64,000 nt of DNA from Aegilops tauschii subsp. strangulata (taxonomy: Eukaryota; Streptophyta; Magnoliopsida; Poales; Poaceae). Below, one piece after another: positions 38,501 through 49,295 of the stretch; positions within the stretch are counted from its first letter, which is position 1, and each line of letters begins with the position of its first letter. The translations under genes and the position numbers were made by a program. The stretch lies in assembly GCF_002575655.3 (NCBI RefSeq), contig NC_053036.3, positions 159,068,627 through 159,132,626 on the forward strand, written 5' to 3'. Below the pieces are notes generated by a model. It saw only the letters and a program-made list of their open reading frames with translations, was not told the origin of the DNA and ran no database searches.

Positions 38501-39509
38501 TCCTCTGGCGCCACCGGCTCCACCTGCGACGGGGCCCGGGCGTAAGGATGCCGAATCGCGTTCAGAAGTACCCCCGCGTCGCGTCAGGACGGATGAGAAG
38601 GTGTGCGGCGGCAAAGTAAGAAGACCAGACACTCACCTGCGGCGGCGGGTTCGACTGGCTGTACGGCGCCTTGCCGAACCGCGAGTCCTCCCCAAGGTTG
38701 GCCTTGGAGATGTCATTCACGCCGTGCGCGACCTGCTCCGCGGACAGCCGCGTCGACCCCATGCGGTTGGGGTCTTGAAGGCCGACCATTTCGCCGATGA
38801 GGCAGGAGCGCCCCTGAAGCGGATGGACCCGGCGCATGATGAACGCGGCAAGGAGGTCGGTGCCAGTGAGCCCCTCCTGCGTCCTCATCACCGTCACCCG
38901 CTCGCAGAGATTGACGATCTCCTACGACGGGCGCCTGTGCGAGTAGCCCCAGTTCGTCTTCGCCCGCGGCGGTGCGATGGCGAAGGCCGGAAGGTTGATG
39001 CGATCCGCACCAAGGTTGCAGATGTAGAAGAAGGAGTTCTGCCACTTCTTTGCAGAATCCTCCAGCGGGATCTTGGGGAAATCCGCCCCCGACCACTTCG
39101 AGATGACGGCGGTGCCGCAATCGGCGAACTCCCCAGCCGATGGGCCCTGCTGCTTCAAGGAGAAGAAGCACGCCCAGAGGTCGATCGTAGGCTCGACCCC
39201 CAGGTACCCCTCGCAGAGGGTGACGAAGACGGAGAGCTGGACGATGGCGCCGGCGCCAAGATGATGCGGCTGGAGCCTGAAGAACTCCAGGAACGCGCGG
39301 AAGAAGGTGCTCGCCGGCAGCTCGAACCCGCGCTCGAAGTGCGTGAGGAAGACCACGCGCTCCTGCCCCTCGGGCCGAGGCCTCTGCTCGCCGCGCGGCA
39401 GGCGGACGCCAACGTCCGTCTCCCGCGGCAGGCGCCGCGTCGCCCGGAGTTGGGTGATGTCCTCGGAGGTGACATTCGAACCCATCCAGGAGCCCGATGG
39501 CAGCGACAT
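35560..39509 (-). pseudogene. seven-exon antisense gene inside the Tat element
   Basis: Modelled exons in order: 38637-39509, 38439-38523, 38178-38301, 37199-38093, 36952-37057, 36317-36811, 35560-36227. All donors are GT and acceptors AG, mostly GTAAGT/GTGAGT, and the phases fit to 1082 codons including stop. The N-terminus (MSLPSGSWMGSN) is followed by a conserved domain: FLTHFERGFELPAS, FFRLQPHHLGAGAI, FVTLCEGYLGVEP and LWACFFSLKQ. I recall this as the 'putative gypsy-type transposon' domain (PF04195-like). Next are an acidic segment, a basic PAKRKRGGG stretch like a nuclear signal, an Ala/Pro/Glu-rich middle, a coiled coil (EAEVELLKAEAAKVAEAQQ) and a helical end. Stops at 38922 (TAG), 38078 (TAG), 37274 (TGA) and 36795 (TAG) break this copy. 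Exons 2-3 and the acceptor of exon 3 are the least certain. The start is ATG 39509; upstream in-frame TTG was not used. Confidence 0.75.
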
Positions 39510-39658
39510 GATCAAAGGAAGAAGAAGGAAGATGGACGGCGAAGGAGTTCTGCTCGGATCAGCGGGCGCCGCAGTGCGTCAGTTGCAAAGAGCGAAGCGA
39601 GAGCAAAGGGACAGAAGGGCGCGAGCGAGAATAATGTCCGCCGCCCCCCTGCCCCCCG

Positions 39659-39665
39659 ATTTATA
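39659..39665 (-). promoter_or_regulatory. TATA box of the antisense gene
   Basis: The minus strand reads GGTTATAAATCGG, a canonical TATAAAT about 150 bases upstream of the antisense ATG at 39509. This places a transcription start near 39630 and leaves a leader of about 120 bases. It indicates that the antisense gene has its own promoter and does not depend on the LTR. Confidence 0.65.
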
Positions 39666-40108
39666 ACCCTCGGTTTGAACGTGGGGAAGTGGGGAAGTGG
39701 GATCGTCTACATGCGCCCGTTCCACTACCCTGCAATAAGTGCGCATGTACACGCGTAGTAACTGCTCGGTGTAGAGAAACCGGCCCCCGGACGCCGCAAT
39801 AAATCCGCGCACTTGGGCCGAGGGCGCGCGGCGGTGGGCCCCAGCCCGTCGCCCGGTCCCGTCACGCGCGTGGCCTGTCAGGCCCCTCCGACTTTCGGGC
39901 ACCACGCGGCGCCCGCGCAAAGCCCGAGGGATTGCCCCAAGATTCGGCGGACTTCTCGGTCCCCGCCACGGTCGGGATGCCACGATCCGGTTTCCGAGAA
40001 AACCGGCACACAGTAGGTGTTGCCGGACCCGGCGCTCGCAGAATCCACCTTGCTTAAGGGGGAAACTGCGAAGGCCCACTCATCCGAAGATGGCGGACCT
40101 TCACAGCT

Positions 40109-40119
40109 TCGGGGACTAC
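40109..40119 (+). other. polypurine tract of the Tat-type element
   Basis: TCGGGGACTAC directly precedes the 3' LTR. Related TCGGGGGCTAC words occur inside the element. Confidence 0.65.
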
Positions 40120-41107
40120 TGTCGGGGGGATGGACCCCGGGCAGGCAACGGAACCCAGATCCTCTTCAAAAAACAACGGGGCTGGCACCGCCCCTCAATA
40201 CCAGCACGCGCTTGGCCGGGTCGCTCGACCCGGCCAAGCCCCGCAAGCCGGCCAGACTAGCCGACCCGGCAGGACACGTCGACTCGGCCTCAACAACTAG
40301 CGCAAGCCAGCCGAACCCGGCACGGCCAAAGCCTCCTCAACAAGCCAGCGCCACCCATGGCGTGCTACGCAATCCAGCCACGGGTCAACTCCCGTCCCAT
40401 CCAGGCCGTATGATGGGGATGAGACTTCAATCAACGATGACCGAGGCAGCAGTGCCCCGCCCATGCCTCTGGTCAGCAGGAACGTGGCAACAGTGCCCCT
40501 CACCTACCCGCTGACCAGGGCCGGTGTGGCTACAGTGCCCCCACCCTCACCGCTGACGACAACAAGCGGCAACCTGACGGAGAGCACTGTACGCGACTCA
40601 ACTTGGCCACGCCCTGACGATCGACAAGACGACGCACAGTGCCCCTAGGCTTGCGGGGCCCGCACCTAGGGGAACCCGGCGAACCACAAGCCCTCAGCGG
40701 GACCCAGCCCGGGTCCCCGGACACCGACAATACGGACCCACCGACTTGTAACATTACCATTGTACCCCTGGGGGGTTGGACTATAAAACCCCCAGGAGCC
40801 CATGATCATTCCAGGGGCGAGCGGGAGGACTAGCCACAAAACAGCAACACCGGAGAGAAGGAGCAGCCCAAGCCTTGGCCAGCTTCCTTCCTCCTCCATA
40901 CAGCTCCAGGAGCAACATTGTACTATCGATCATCCAACTACACTCGGCAGGACTAGGGGTATTATCTCTCCGGAGAGCCCCGAACCTGGGTATGTCCGGC
41001 GTCCCGCGCCCGCTCATGCCAACCTCCCCTCTGGAGTCCACCAGCGCCCTCGAGCCTCCTCCTCTCTTTAGCCATCCATTGGCATCTGCCGTGCGCCCAC
41101 CACGACA
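40120..41107 (+). repeat. 3' LTR of the Tat-type element
   Basis: A 988-bp LTR with the TATA motif GGACTATAAAACCCC near 40777-40791. Its right part, together with the flanking X/Y sequence, has been copied to 47777-49295. Confidence 0.95.
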
Positions 41108-41398
41108 ATAATCATGCTCAAAATCAGAGGGGTATTAAATAGCATATTGGATCTAAACATATAATCTTCCACCAAAATAAACCATATAGTAATCATCTAC
41201 AAGATGTAATCAACACTACTAGTCATCCACAAGCACCAATCTATAGTTCCGGTACAAAGATTGAACACAAGAGATGAACTAGGGTTTGAGATGAGATGGT
41301 GCTGTTGAAGATGTTGATGGAGATTGCCCTCCCCAAGATGGGAGAGTTGTTGGTGATGATGATGACAATGATTTCCCCCTTCGGGAGGGAAGTAATGA

Positions 41399-41990
41399 TG
41401 ACATGTACCTAGGGTAGGGTCATAGGCCTGACCTAGACGCCCTACCCAAGGACACTGCCCTAGAGTCAAAGACATTCAAAGTCCAACAGAAGATACCGAC
41501 TGAAATTACCTTGGAGCGCAATCCACTAGACCAGCTATTCCATTCGGATACCCCAATTCCACTCGACCAACATAAGTCACTCGACCATACAGAAGAATGA
41601 CTCGGAACACAGAAGACCTACAGTCGCCTCGGTATGGCAACGGTCAGGCGTTCACTCCGTAGTCTTAAAGATCATTAATAGTCATTTATAGCAAGCATTA
41701 CCAGTAACATCCCTGCCTTAACATACATTGAACCCTGTGTAACTGAGGGCCGGAGGGGCCTGGCGCACTCTATATAAGCCACCCCTCTCATAAGGCACAA
41801 AGGTTCGCACCCCCTGTAACTCTAACACATAATCCAGTCGACAAGCCTTCAGGCACCGAGACTTAGGGCTATTACTTCCTCCGAGAAGGGCATGAACTCG
41901 TAAACCTTGTGTGCACAACCTCGCCGTAGCTAGGGCCTTGCCTCCTCCTACGTACCCCCTACTCTTACTGTCAGACTTACTCCCACGACA
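41399..41990 (+). repeat. Y-family gypsy LTR, copy 1
   Basis: It begins near TGACATGTACCTAGGGTAGG and ends ACTCCCACGACA. It holds a TATA box (CTCTATATAAGCC, about 41768-41780). A primer site GTTGGCACCCACCATGGGGC follows at 41991-42010, then a 180-bp leader cut by the X LTR at 42191. The primer site is of the same kind as in the Tat element, so Y is probably another Tat-like family. Confidence 0.75.
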
Positions 41991-43230
41991 GTTGGCACCC
42001 ACCATGGGGCAGGCGTCTTAGCGACTTCCGGTGAGGTTGCTATTTTTCTGATCTCCATCAACGTGGTTTTCTGGTGGTTGTTTGGCTTTCGGCCGCAAGA
42101 TCCGTCTTGGCGCGCTCGTTTTCATTGCCGACGACTCTGCCTGGCTCCAAGAGGCCCCCCTCGACGTCGAGGCCCTTCCCATCCGCGGGGTGATGACCCA
42201 CAAGTATAGGGGATCGATTGTAGCTCTTTTCGGTAAGTAAGAGTGTCGAACCCAACAAGGAGCAGAAGGAAATGACAAATAGTTTTTAGTAAGGTAATGT
42301 CTGCAAGTGCTGAAATTGTAAGTAGCGGAGTAGTTTGATAGCAAGATAATTTGTAATGAGAAAGTAACGATAGTAGTAACAAAAGTGCAGCAAGGTAGCC
42401 CAATCCTTTTGAGGCAAAGGACAGGACAAAACAGTCTCTTATGATAAGCAAAGTGTTCTTCGGGTACACGGGAATTTCATCTAGTCACTTTCATCATGTT
42501 GGTTTAAGTCGTGTTATCTACTTTGATAATTTGATATGTGGGTGGACCGGTGCTTAGGTGTTGTTCTTACTTGAACAAACCTCCTACTTATGATTAACCC
42601 TCCCGCGAGCATCCGCAACTACGAGAAAAGTATTAAGAATAAATTCTAACCATAGCATTAAACTTTTGGATCCAATCCGTCCCTTACGGAATAGTGCATA
42701 AACTGGGTTTTAAGCTTCTGTCACTCTCGCAACCCATCATCTAATTGCTACTCCACAATGCATTCCCGTAGGCCCAAATATGGTGAAGTTTCATGTAGTC
42801 TACGTTCACATGACACCACTAAGGGAATCACAACATACATACATACTATCAAAATATTGAACACATATCAAGTTCACATGATTACTTGCAACATGAATTC
42901 TCCCGTGACCTCAAGAACAAAAGTAACTACTCACAAATGATGATCATGCTCAAAATCAAAGGGGTATTAAATAGCATATTGGATCTAAACACATAATCTT
43001 CCACCAAAATAAACCATATAGTAATCAACTACAAGATGTAATCAACACTACTAGTCACCCACAAGCACCAATCTATAGTTCCGGTACAAAGATTGAACAC
43101 AAGAGATGAACTTGGGTTTGAGATGAGATTGTGTTGTTGAAGATGTTAATGGATATTGCCCTCCCCAAGATGGGAGAGTTGTTAGTGATGATGATGACAA
43201 TTATTTCCCCCTCCGGGAGGGAAGTGACGA

Positions 43231-43820
43231 TGACATGTACCTAGGGTAGGGTCATAGGCCTGACCTAGACACCCTACCCAAGGACATTGCCCTAGAGTCA
43301 AAGACATTCAATGTCCAACAGAAGATACCGACTGAAATTACCTTGGATCGCAATCCACTCGACCAGCTATTCCATTCGGATACCCAAATTCTACTCGACC
43401 AACATAAGTCACTCGACCATACAAAAGAATGACTCGGAACAGAGAAGACCTACAGTTGCCTCGGTAGGGCAACGGTCAGGAATTCACTCCGTAGTCTTAA
43501 AGATCAGTAATAGTCATTTATAGCAAGCATTACCAGTAACATCCCTGCCTTAACGTACATTGAACCCTGTGTAACTGAGGGCTGGAGGGGCCTGGCGCAC
43601 TCTATATAAGCCACCCCTCTCATCAGGCACAAGGGTTCGCACCCCCTGTAACTAACACATAATCCAGACGACAAGCCTTCGGGCACCGAGACGTAGGGCT
43701 ATTACTTCCTCCGAGAAGGGCCTGAACTCGTAAACCTTGTGTGCACAACCTCGCCGTAGCTAGGGCCTTGCCTCCTCCTAGGTACCCCCTACTCTTACTG
43801 TCAGACTTACTCCCACGATA
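43231..43820 (+). repeat. Y-family gypsy LTR, copy 2
   Basis: The counterpart of 41399-41990 in the second tandem unit. It ends ACGATA where copy 1 has ACGACA, and the primer site after it has lost five bases (GTTGGCGCCGTGGGGC). The leader runs to 44016. Confidence 0.75.
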
Positions 43821-44016
43821 GTTGGCGCCGTGGGGCAGGCGTCTTAGCGACTTCCGGTGAGGTTGCTGTTTTTCTGATCTCCATCAACATGGTTTTCTGG
43901 CAGTGGTTTGGCTTTCGGCCGCGAGATCCATCTCGGCGCACTCGTTTTCATTGCCGACGACTCCGCCTGGCTCCAAGAGGCACCCCTCGACGTCGAGGCC
44001 CTTCCCATCCGCGGGG

Positions 44017-45534
44017 GGATGACCCACAACTATAGGGGATCAATTGTAGCTCTTTTCGGTAAGTAAGAGTGTCGAACCCAACGAGGAGCAGAAGGAAATG
44101 ACAAATAGTTTTTTGTAAGGTAATGTGTGCAGGTGCTGAAATTGTAAGTAGAGGAGTAGTTTGATAGCAAGATAATTTGTAACGAGCAAGTAACGATAGT
44201 AGTAAGAAAAGTGCAGCAAGGTAGCCCAATCCTTTTGAGGCAAAGGACATGCCAAAACAGTCTCTTATGATAAGCAAAGTGTTCTTGAGGGTACACGGGA
44301 ATTTCATCTAGTCACTTTCATCATGTTGGTTTAATTCGTGTTCGCTACTTTAATAATTTGATATGTGGGTGGACCGGTGCTTAGGTGTTGTTCTTACTTG
44401 AACAAACCTCCTACTTATGATTAACCCTCCTGCAAGCATCCGCAACTACGAGAAAAGTATTAAGAATAAATTATAACCATAGCATTAAACTTTTGGATCC
44501 AATCGGTCCCTTGCGGAATAGCGCATAAACTGGGGTTTAAGCTTCTGTAACTCTCGCAACCCATCATCTAATTGCTACTCCACAATGCATTCCCTTAGGC
44601 CCAAATATGGTGAAGTGTCATGTAGTCGATGTTCACATGACACCATTAAGGGAATCACAACATACATACTATCAAAATATCGAACACATATCAAATTCAC
44701 ATGATTACTTGCAACATGATTTCTCCCGTGACCTTAAGAATAAAAGTAACTACTCAGAAATAATAATCATGCTCATGATCAGAGGAGTATTAAATAGCAT
44801 AATGGATCTGAACATATAATCTTCCACCAAATAAACCATATAGTAATCAACTACAAGATGTAATCAACACTACTAGTCATCCACCAGCACCAATATATAG
44901 TTCTGGTAACAAGATTGAACACAAGAGGTAAACTAGGGTTTGAGATGAGATGGTGTTGTTGAAGATGTTGATGGAGATTGCCCTCCCCAAGATGGGAGAG
45001 TTGTTGGTGATGATGATGACGATGATTTCCCCTCCGGGGGGAAAGTTCCCCCGGCGGAATCACTCCGCCGGAGGGCAAAATTGCTCCTGCCCAAGTTCCG
45101 CCTCGAGACGGCGGCGCTCCGTCCCGAAATTCCTCTCCTTATTTTTTCTAGGTCAAAATGACCTATATACCAGAAGATGGGCACCAGAGGTGGGCCTGGG
45201 TGAGCACAACCCACCAGGGCGCGCCTGGGCTCCCTGGCGCACCCAGGTGGGTTGTGCCCACCTGGTGGGGCCCCTCTGGTAGTTATTTGCTCCAATATTC
45301 CTCAAATATTCCATAAAAAATCTCCGTGAAGTTTCAGCTTGTTTGGAGTTGTGCATAATAGGTAGCCTGACGTAGCTTTTCCAGGTCCAGATTTCCAGCT
45401 GCCGGAATTTCCCTCTTTGTGTGTACCTTATAAATTATGGGAGAAAAGGCATTAGAATTACTCCAAAAAGCATTATTACGGATAAAAACATCATAGTTAA
45501 CAGTAAGAAAACATGATGCAAAATGGACATATCA
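44017..45534 (-). repeat. 3' LTR of the X element
   Basis: A 1518-bp LTR with a GC-rich inverted repeat at about 45203-45256, where GCACAACCCACC and GGTGGGTTGTGC face each other. Its outer 1.04 kb matches the X parts of the two tandem units to the left. Confidence 0.85.
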
Positions 45535-45549
45535 ATTCCCCCAAGCTTA
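45535..45549 (-). other. polypurine tract of the X element
   Basis: On the minus strand TAAGCTTGGGGGAAT lies directly before the 3' LTR. Upstream of it is GAGGACAAGCGAGG, matching GAGGACGAGCAGG before the tract of the nested element at 60186-60200. Confidence 0.8.
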
Positions 45550-47374
45550 GACCTCGCTTGTCCTCAAGCGAAAACCGAAATCGAAAAACATGTCCACATG
45601 CTTTGAGAGAGAGGTGTCGATAAAAACAAAATACGGACATAGAAGCATCATGTTGATTGTTATAACAGCAACAAATTTAAACATAAGACTTTTATCATAG
45701 AACTTTTATCATATACTTCTCATGAATAAGTAACAGTTCATCACACAATCGAAGTATAAAGCAAAAATTCTATTAGAAACCAACAAACTATGTTCTCAGT
45801 CAACTTTGCAACTACAATTCATCATCTTTTCAGGAAGGGTCACGTATCGGAGCCTTTACGCAAGTCCACATACTCAACCATCATATAGTCTTCTATGATT
45901 GCTAACACTCACCGCGTACACATGAGCAAAACGTTTCAACCGGACACATAGAAAGATAGGGGCTTATAGTTTTGCCTCCCAACGTATTCACCTCAAGGGT
46001 GATGTCAACAATAATGACTCGTGCCATCTATTCAACTGGACATATGTGCGTAGATCTTTCCTCACCACATGATGCTTGCCAAAGGAGAAAAATAAAAAGG
46101 GATAGAAGGAAAACTTTGACTCTTTGCATAAAAGTAAATACATAAAAGTAAAACATAGGCCCTTCGCAGAGGGAAGCAGAGGTTGCCATGCGCTTATTTG
46201 TTTGTATGCTCAACCCCTTAGTGCAAAAGAACGTCACGTTGCATTGCCCCTTGTGATAGCGATGAAAGATCGTGGATGTCGCCTAGAGGGGGGGGGGTGA
46301 ATAGGCGCTTTAAAATAATTACGGTTTAGGCTTGAACAAATGCGGAATAAACCTAGCGGTTAATTTGACAAGCACGAAACCTACAACAACTAGGATCACC
46401 TATGTGCACCAACAACTTATGCTAAGCAAGATAAACAACTAAGTGATAGCAAGATATATGACAAGAAACAATATGGCTATCACAAAGTAAAGTGCATAAG
46501 TAAAGGGTTCGGGTAAGAGATAACCGAGGCACGCGGAGACGACGATGTATCCCGAAGTTCACACCCTTGCGGATGCTAATCTCCGTTTGGAGCGGTGTGG
46601 AGGCACAATGCTCCCCAAGAAGCCACTAGGGCCACCGTAATCTCCTCACGCCCTCGCACAATGCAAGATGCCGTGATTCCACTAAGGGACCCTTGAGGGC
46701 GGTCACCGAACCCATACAAATGGCAACCCTTGGGGGCGGCACCGAACCCGTACACTTTGGCAACCCTTGGGGGCGGTCACCGGTACCCGTCAAATTGCTC
46801 GGGGTGATCTCCACAACCTAATTGGAGACCCCGACGCTTGCCCGGAGCTTTACACCACAATGATTGAGCTCCGAACACCACCAACCGTCTAGGGCGCCCA
46901 AGCACCCAAGAGGAACAAGCTCAAGGGCACCAAGCACCCAAGAGTAATAAGCTTCTCAACTTATAACTTCCACGTATCAACGTGGAGAACTCAAACCGAT
47001 GCACCAAATGCAATGGCAAGGGCACACGGAGTGCCCAAGTCCTTCTCTCTCAAATCCCACCGAAGCAACTAATGCTCGGGAGGAAAAAGAGAGGAAGAAC
47101 AAGAAGGAGAACACCAAGAACTCCAAGATCTAGATCCAAGGGGTTCCCCTCACATAGAGGAGAAAGTGATTGGTGGAAATGTGGATCTAGATCTCCTCTC
47201 TCTTTTCCATCAAAAACTAGCAACAAGCCATGGAGGGATTGAGAGTTAGCAAGCTCGAAGAAGGTCAACAATGGGGAAGAACACGAGCTCAAAGGATTAG
47301 GTTCATTGGGGAAGAAGACCTCCTTATATAGTGGGGGGAACAATCCAACCGTTACCCCCCACACCAGCACCGCA

Positions 47375-47685
47375 GAGAGCGGTACTACCGCTTGGCCAGC
47401 GGTACTACCGCTCCCCCTCGCGGTACTGCCGCTGGGCCCAGAGCGGTACTACCGCGGTGGTTAGGGCGGTACTACCGCATACGAGCGGTACTACGGCCCC
47501 CACTGTCGTGGCTAGTACCGTAAAACCCGACACGAAAAAGACCCCTCGAATCGAGGCGGTACTAGCACGAGACCACAACGGTACTACGGCTGGGGGCTAC
47601 CAGCGGTACTACTGCTCTGGAGCGGTACTACCGCTTGTAGCACCCAAGCGGTACTACCGCTCCGGCCCGCGGTACTACCGCTAGG
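47375..47685. repeat. array of near-palindromic GCGGTACTACCGC motifs
   Basis: About a dozen copies of the 13-mer GCGGTACTACCGC or one-base variants occur at irregular spacings of 19-70 bases (near 47380, 47399, 47420, 47441, 47465, 47484, 47553, 47578, 47602, 47622, 47648 and 47670). The motif equals its own complement except at the middle base, so each copy could form a small hairpin or bind a dimeric protein. Confidence 0.85.
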
Positions 47686-47776
47686 AAACCAAAACTGCCA
47701 TAACATCTGCATATGAGCTCCGAATTGAGCAAACTCAAGCTTGTTGGATAGAGGAAGACGAGTAGCATCAAAACAG

Positions 47777-49295
47777 CCTCAACAACTAGCGCAAGACAGG
47801 CGAACCCGGCACGGCCAAAGCCTCCTCAACAAGCCAGCGCCACCCATGGCGTGCTACGCAATCCAGCCACGGGTCAACACCCGTCCCATCCAGGCCATAT
47901 GATGGGGACGAGACTTCAATCAACGATGACCGAGGCAACAGTGCCCCGCCCATGCCTCTGGTCAGCAGGAACGTGGCAACAGTGCCCCTCACCTACCCGC
48001 TGACCAGGGCCGGTGTGGCTACATTGCCCCCACCCTCACCGCTAACGACAGCAAGCGGCAACCTGACGAAGAGCACTGTACGCGACTCAACTTGGCCACG
48101 CCCTGACGATCGACAAGACGGCGCACAGTGCCCCTAGGCTTGCGGGGCCCGCACCTAGGGGAACCCGGCGAACCACAAGCCCTCAGCGGGACCCAGCCCG
48201 GGTCCCCGGACACCGACAATATGGACCCACTGACTTGTAACATTACCATTGTACCCCTGGGGGGTTGGACTATAAAACCCCCGGGAGCCCACGATCATTC
48301 GAGGGGCGAGCGGGAGGACTAGCCACAAAACAGCAACACCGGAGAGAAGGAGCAGCCCAAGCCTTGGCCAGCTTCCTTCCTCCTCCATACAGCTCCAGGA
48401 GCAACATTGTACTATCGATCATCCAACTACACTCGGCAGGACTAGGGGTATTATCTCTCCGGAGAGCCCCGAACCTGGGTATGTCCGGTGTCCCGCGCCC
48501 GCTCATGCCAACCTCGCCTCTGGAGTCCACCATCGCCCTCGAGCCTCCTCCTCTCTTTAGCCATCCCTTGGCATCTGCCGTGCGCCCACCACGACAATAA
48601 TCATGCTCAAAATCAGAGGGGTATTAAATAGCATATTGGATCAAAACATATATGTCTTCCACCAAAATAAACCATATAGTAATCATCTACAAGATGTAAT
48701 CAACACTACTAGTCATCCACAAGCACCAATCTATAGTTCCGGTACAAAGATTGAACACAAGAGATGAACTAGGGTTTGAGATGAGATGGTGCTGTTGAAG
48801 ATGTTGATGGAGATTGCCCTCCCCAAGATGGGAGAGTTGTTGGTGATGATGATGACAATGATTTCCACCTTCGGGAGGGAAGTAATGATGACATGTACCT
48901 AGGGTAGGGTCATAGGCCTGACCTAGACGCCCTACCCAAGGACACTGCCCTAGAGTCAAAGACATTCAAAGTCCAACAGAAGATACCGACTGAAATTACC
49001 TTGGAGCACAATCCACTAGACCAGCTATTCCATTCGGATACCCCAATTCCACTCGACCAACATAAGTCACTCGACCATACAGAAGAATGACTCGGAACAC
49101 AGAAGACCTACAGTCGCCTCGGTATGGCAACGGTCAGGCGTTCACTCCGTAGTCTTAAAGATCATTAATAGTCATTTATAGCAAGCATTACCAGTAACAT
49201 CCCTGCCTTAACATACATTGAACCCTGTGTAACTGAGGGTTGGAGGGGCCTGGCGCACTCTATATAAGCCACCCCTCTCATCAGGCACAAGGGTT
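47777..49295. repeat. 1.5-kb duplicated block: Tat LTR end, X LTR and Y LTR
   Basis: It matches 40288-41805 nearly base for base, including the exact junction CCACCACGACA/ATAATCATGC where the Tat 3' LTR meets the X LTR. It starts inside the Tat LTR and stops inside the Y LTR, so neither edge is an element terminus. No target duplication flanks it. Confidence 0.9.

Larger units (their letters stand above)
27546..41107 (+). mobile_element. Tat-type gypsy retrotransposon with antisense gene
   Basis: LTRs are 27546-28535 and 40120-41107, beginning TGTCGGGGGGATGGACC and ending CCACCACGACA. They are flanked by the duplication ATAAT (27541-27545 and 41108-41112). Sense coding order is gag, protease, RT, two RNase H domains, integrase, which is the order of gypsy Tat-lineage elements with an extra archaeal-type RNase H. 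Downstream of integrase are 5.3 kb with a spliced gene on the opposite strand, another Tat-lineage trait. Size is 13.6 kb. Five in-frame TAG codons interrupt gag-pol, but no frameshift was seen. Inserted in the X/Y LTR array. Confidence 0.95.
26795..45534 (-). repeat. tandem array of gypsy X-LTR and Y-LTR units
   Basis: Two near-complete units each join about 1.04 kb of the X LTR to about 0.79 kb of a Y LTR with its primer site and leader. A full X LTR follows. Unit 1 is 26795-27545 plus 41113-42190 (1829 bp without the Tat insertion). Unit 2 is 42191-44016 (1826 bp). The X LTR of 44017-45534 starts the third. The junctions (CCATCCGCGGGG before TGATGACCC, and the switch to TGACATGTACCTAGGG) are the same in both units, so this is a true tandem duplication and not repeated insertion. 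Confidence 0.85.

Noticed and set aside
39510..39515. Start of the antisense gene two codons upstream at 39515
   Set aside because: That codon is TTG; the first ATG in frame is at 39509.
47375..47685. CRISPR-like appearance of the regularly recurring 13-mer
   Set aside because: Spacing is irregular, the repeats vary, the motif is near-palindromic and short, there are no cas genes, and the DNA is plant nuclear.
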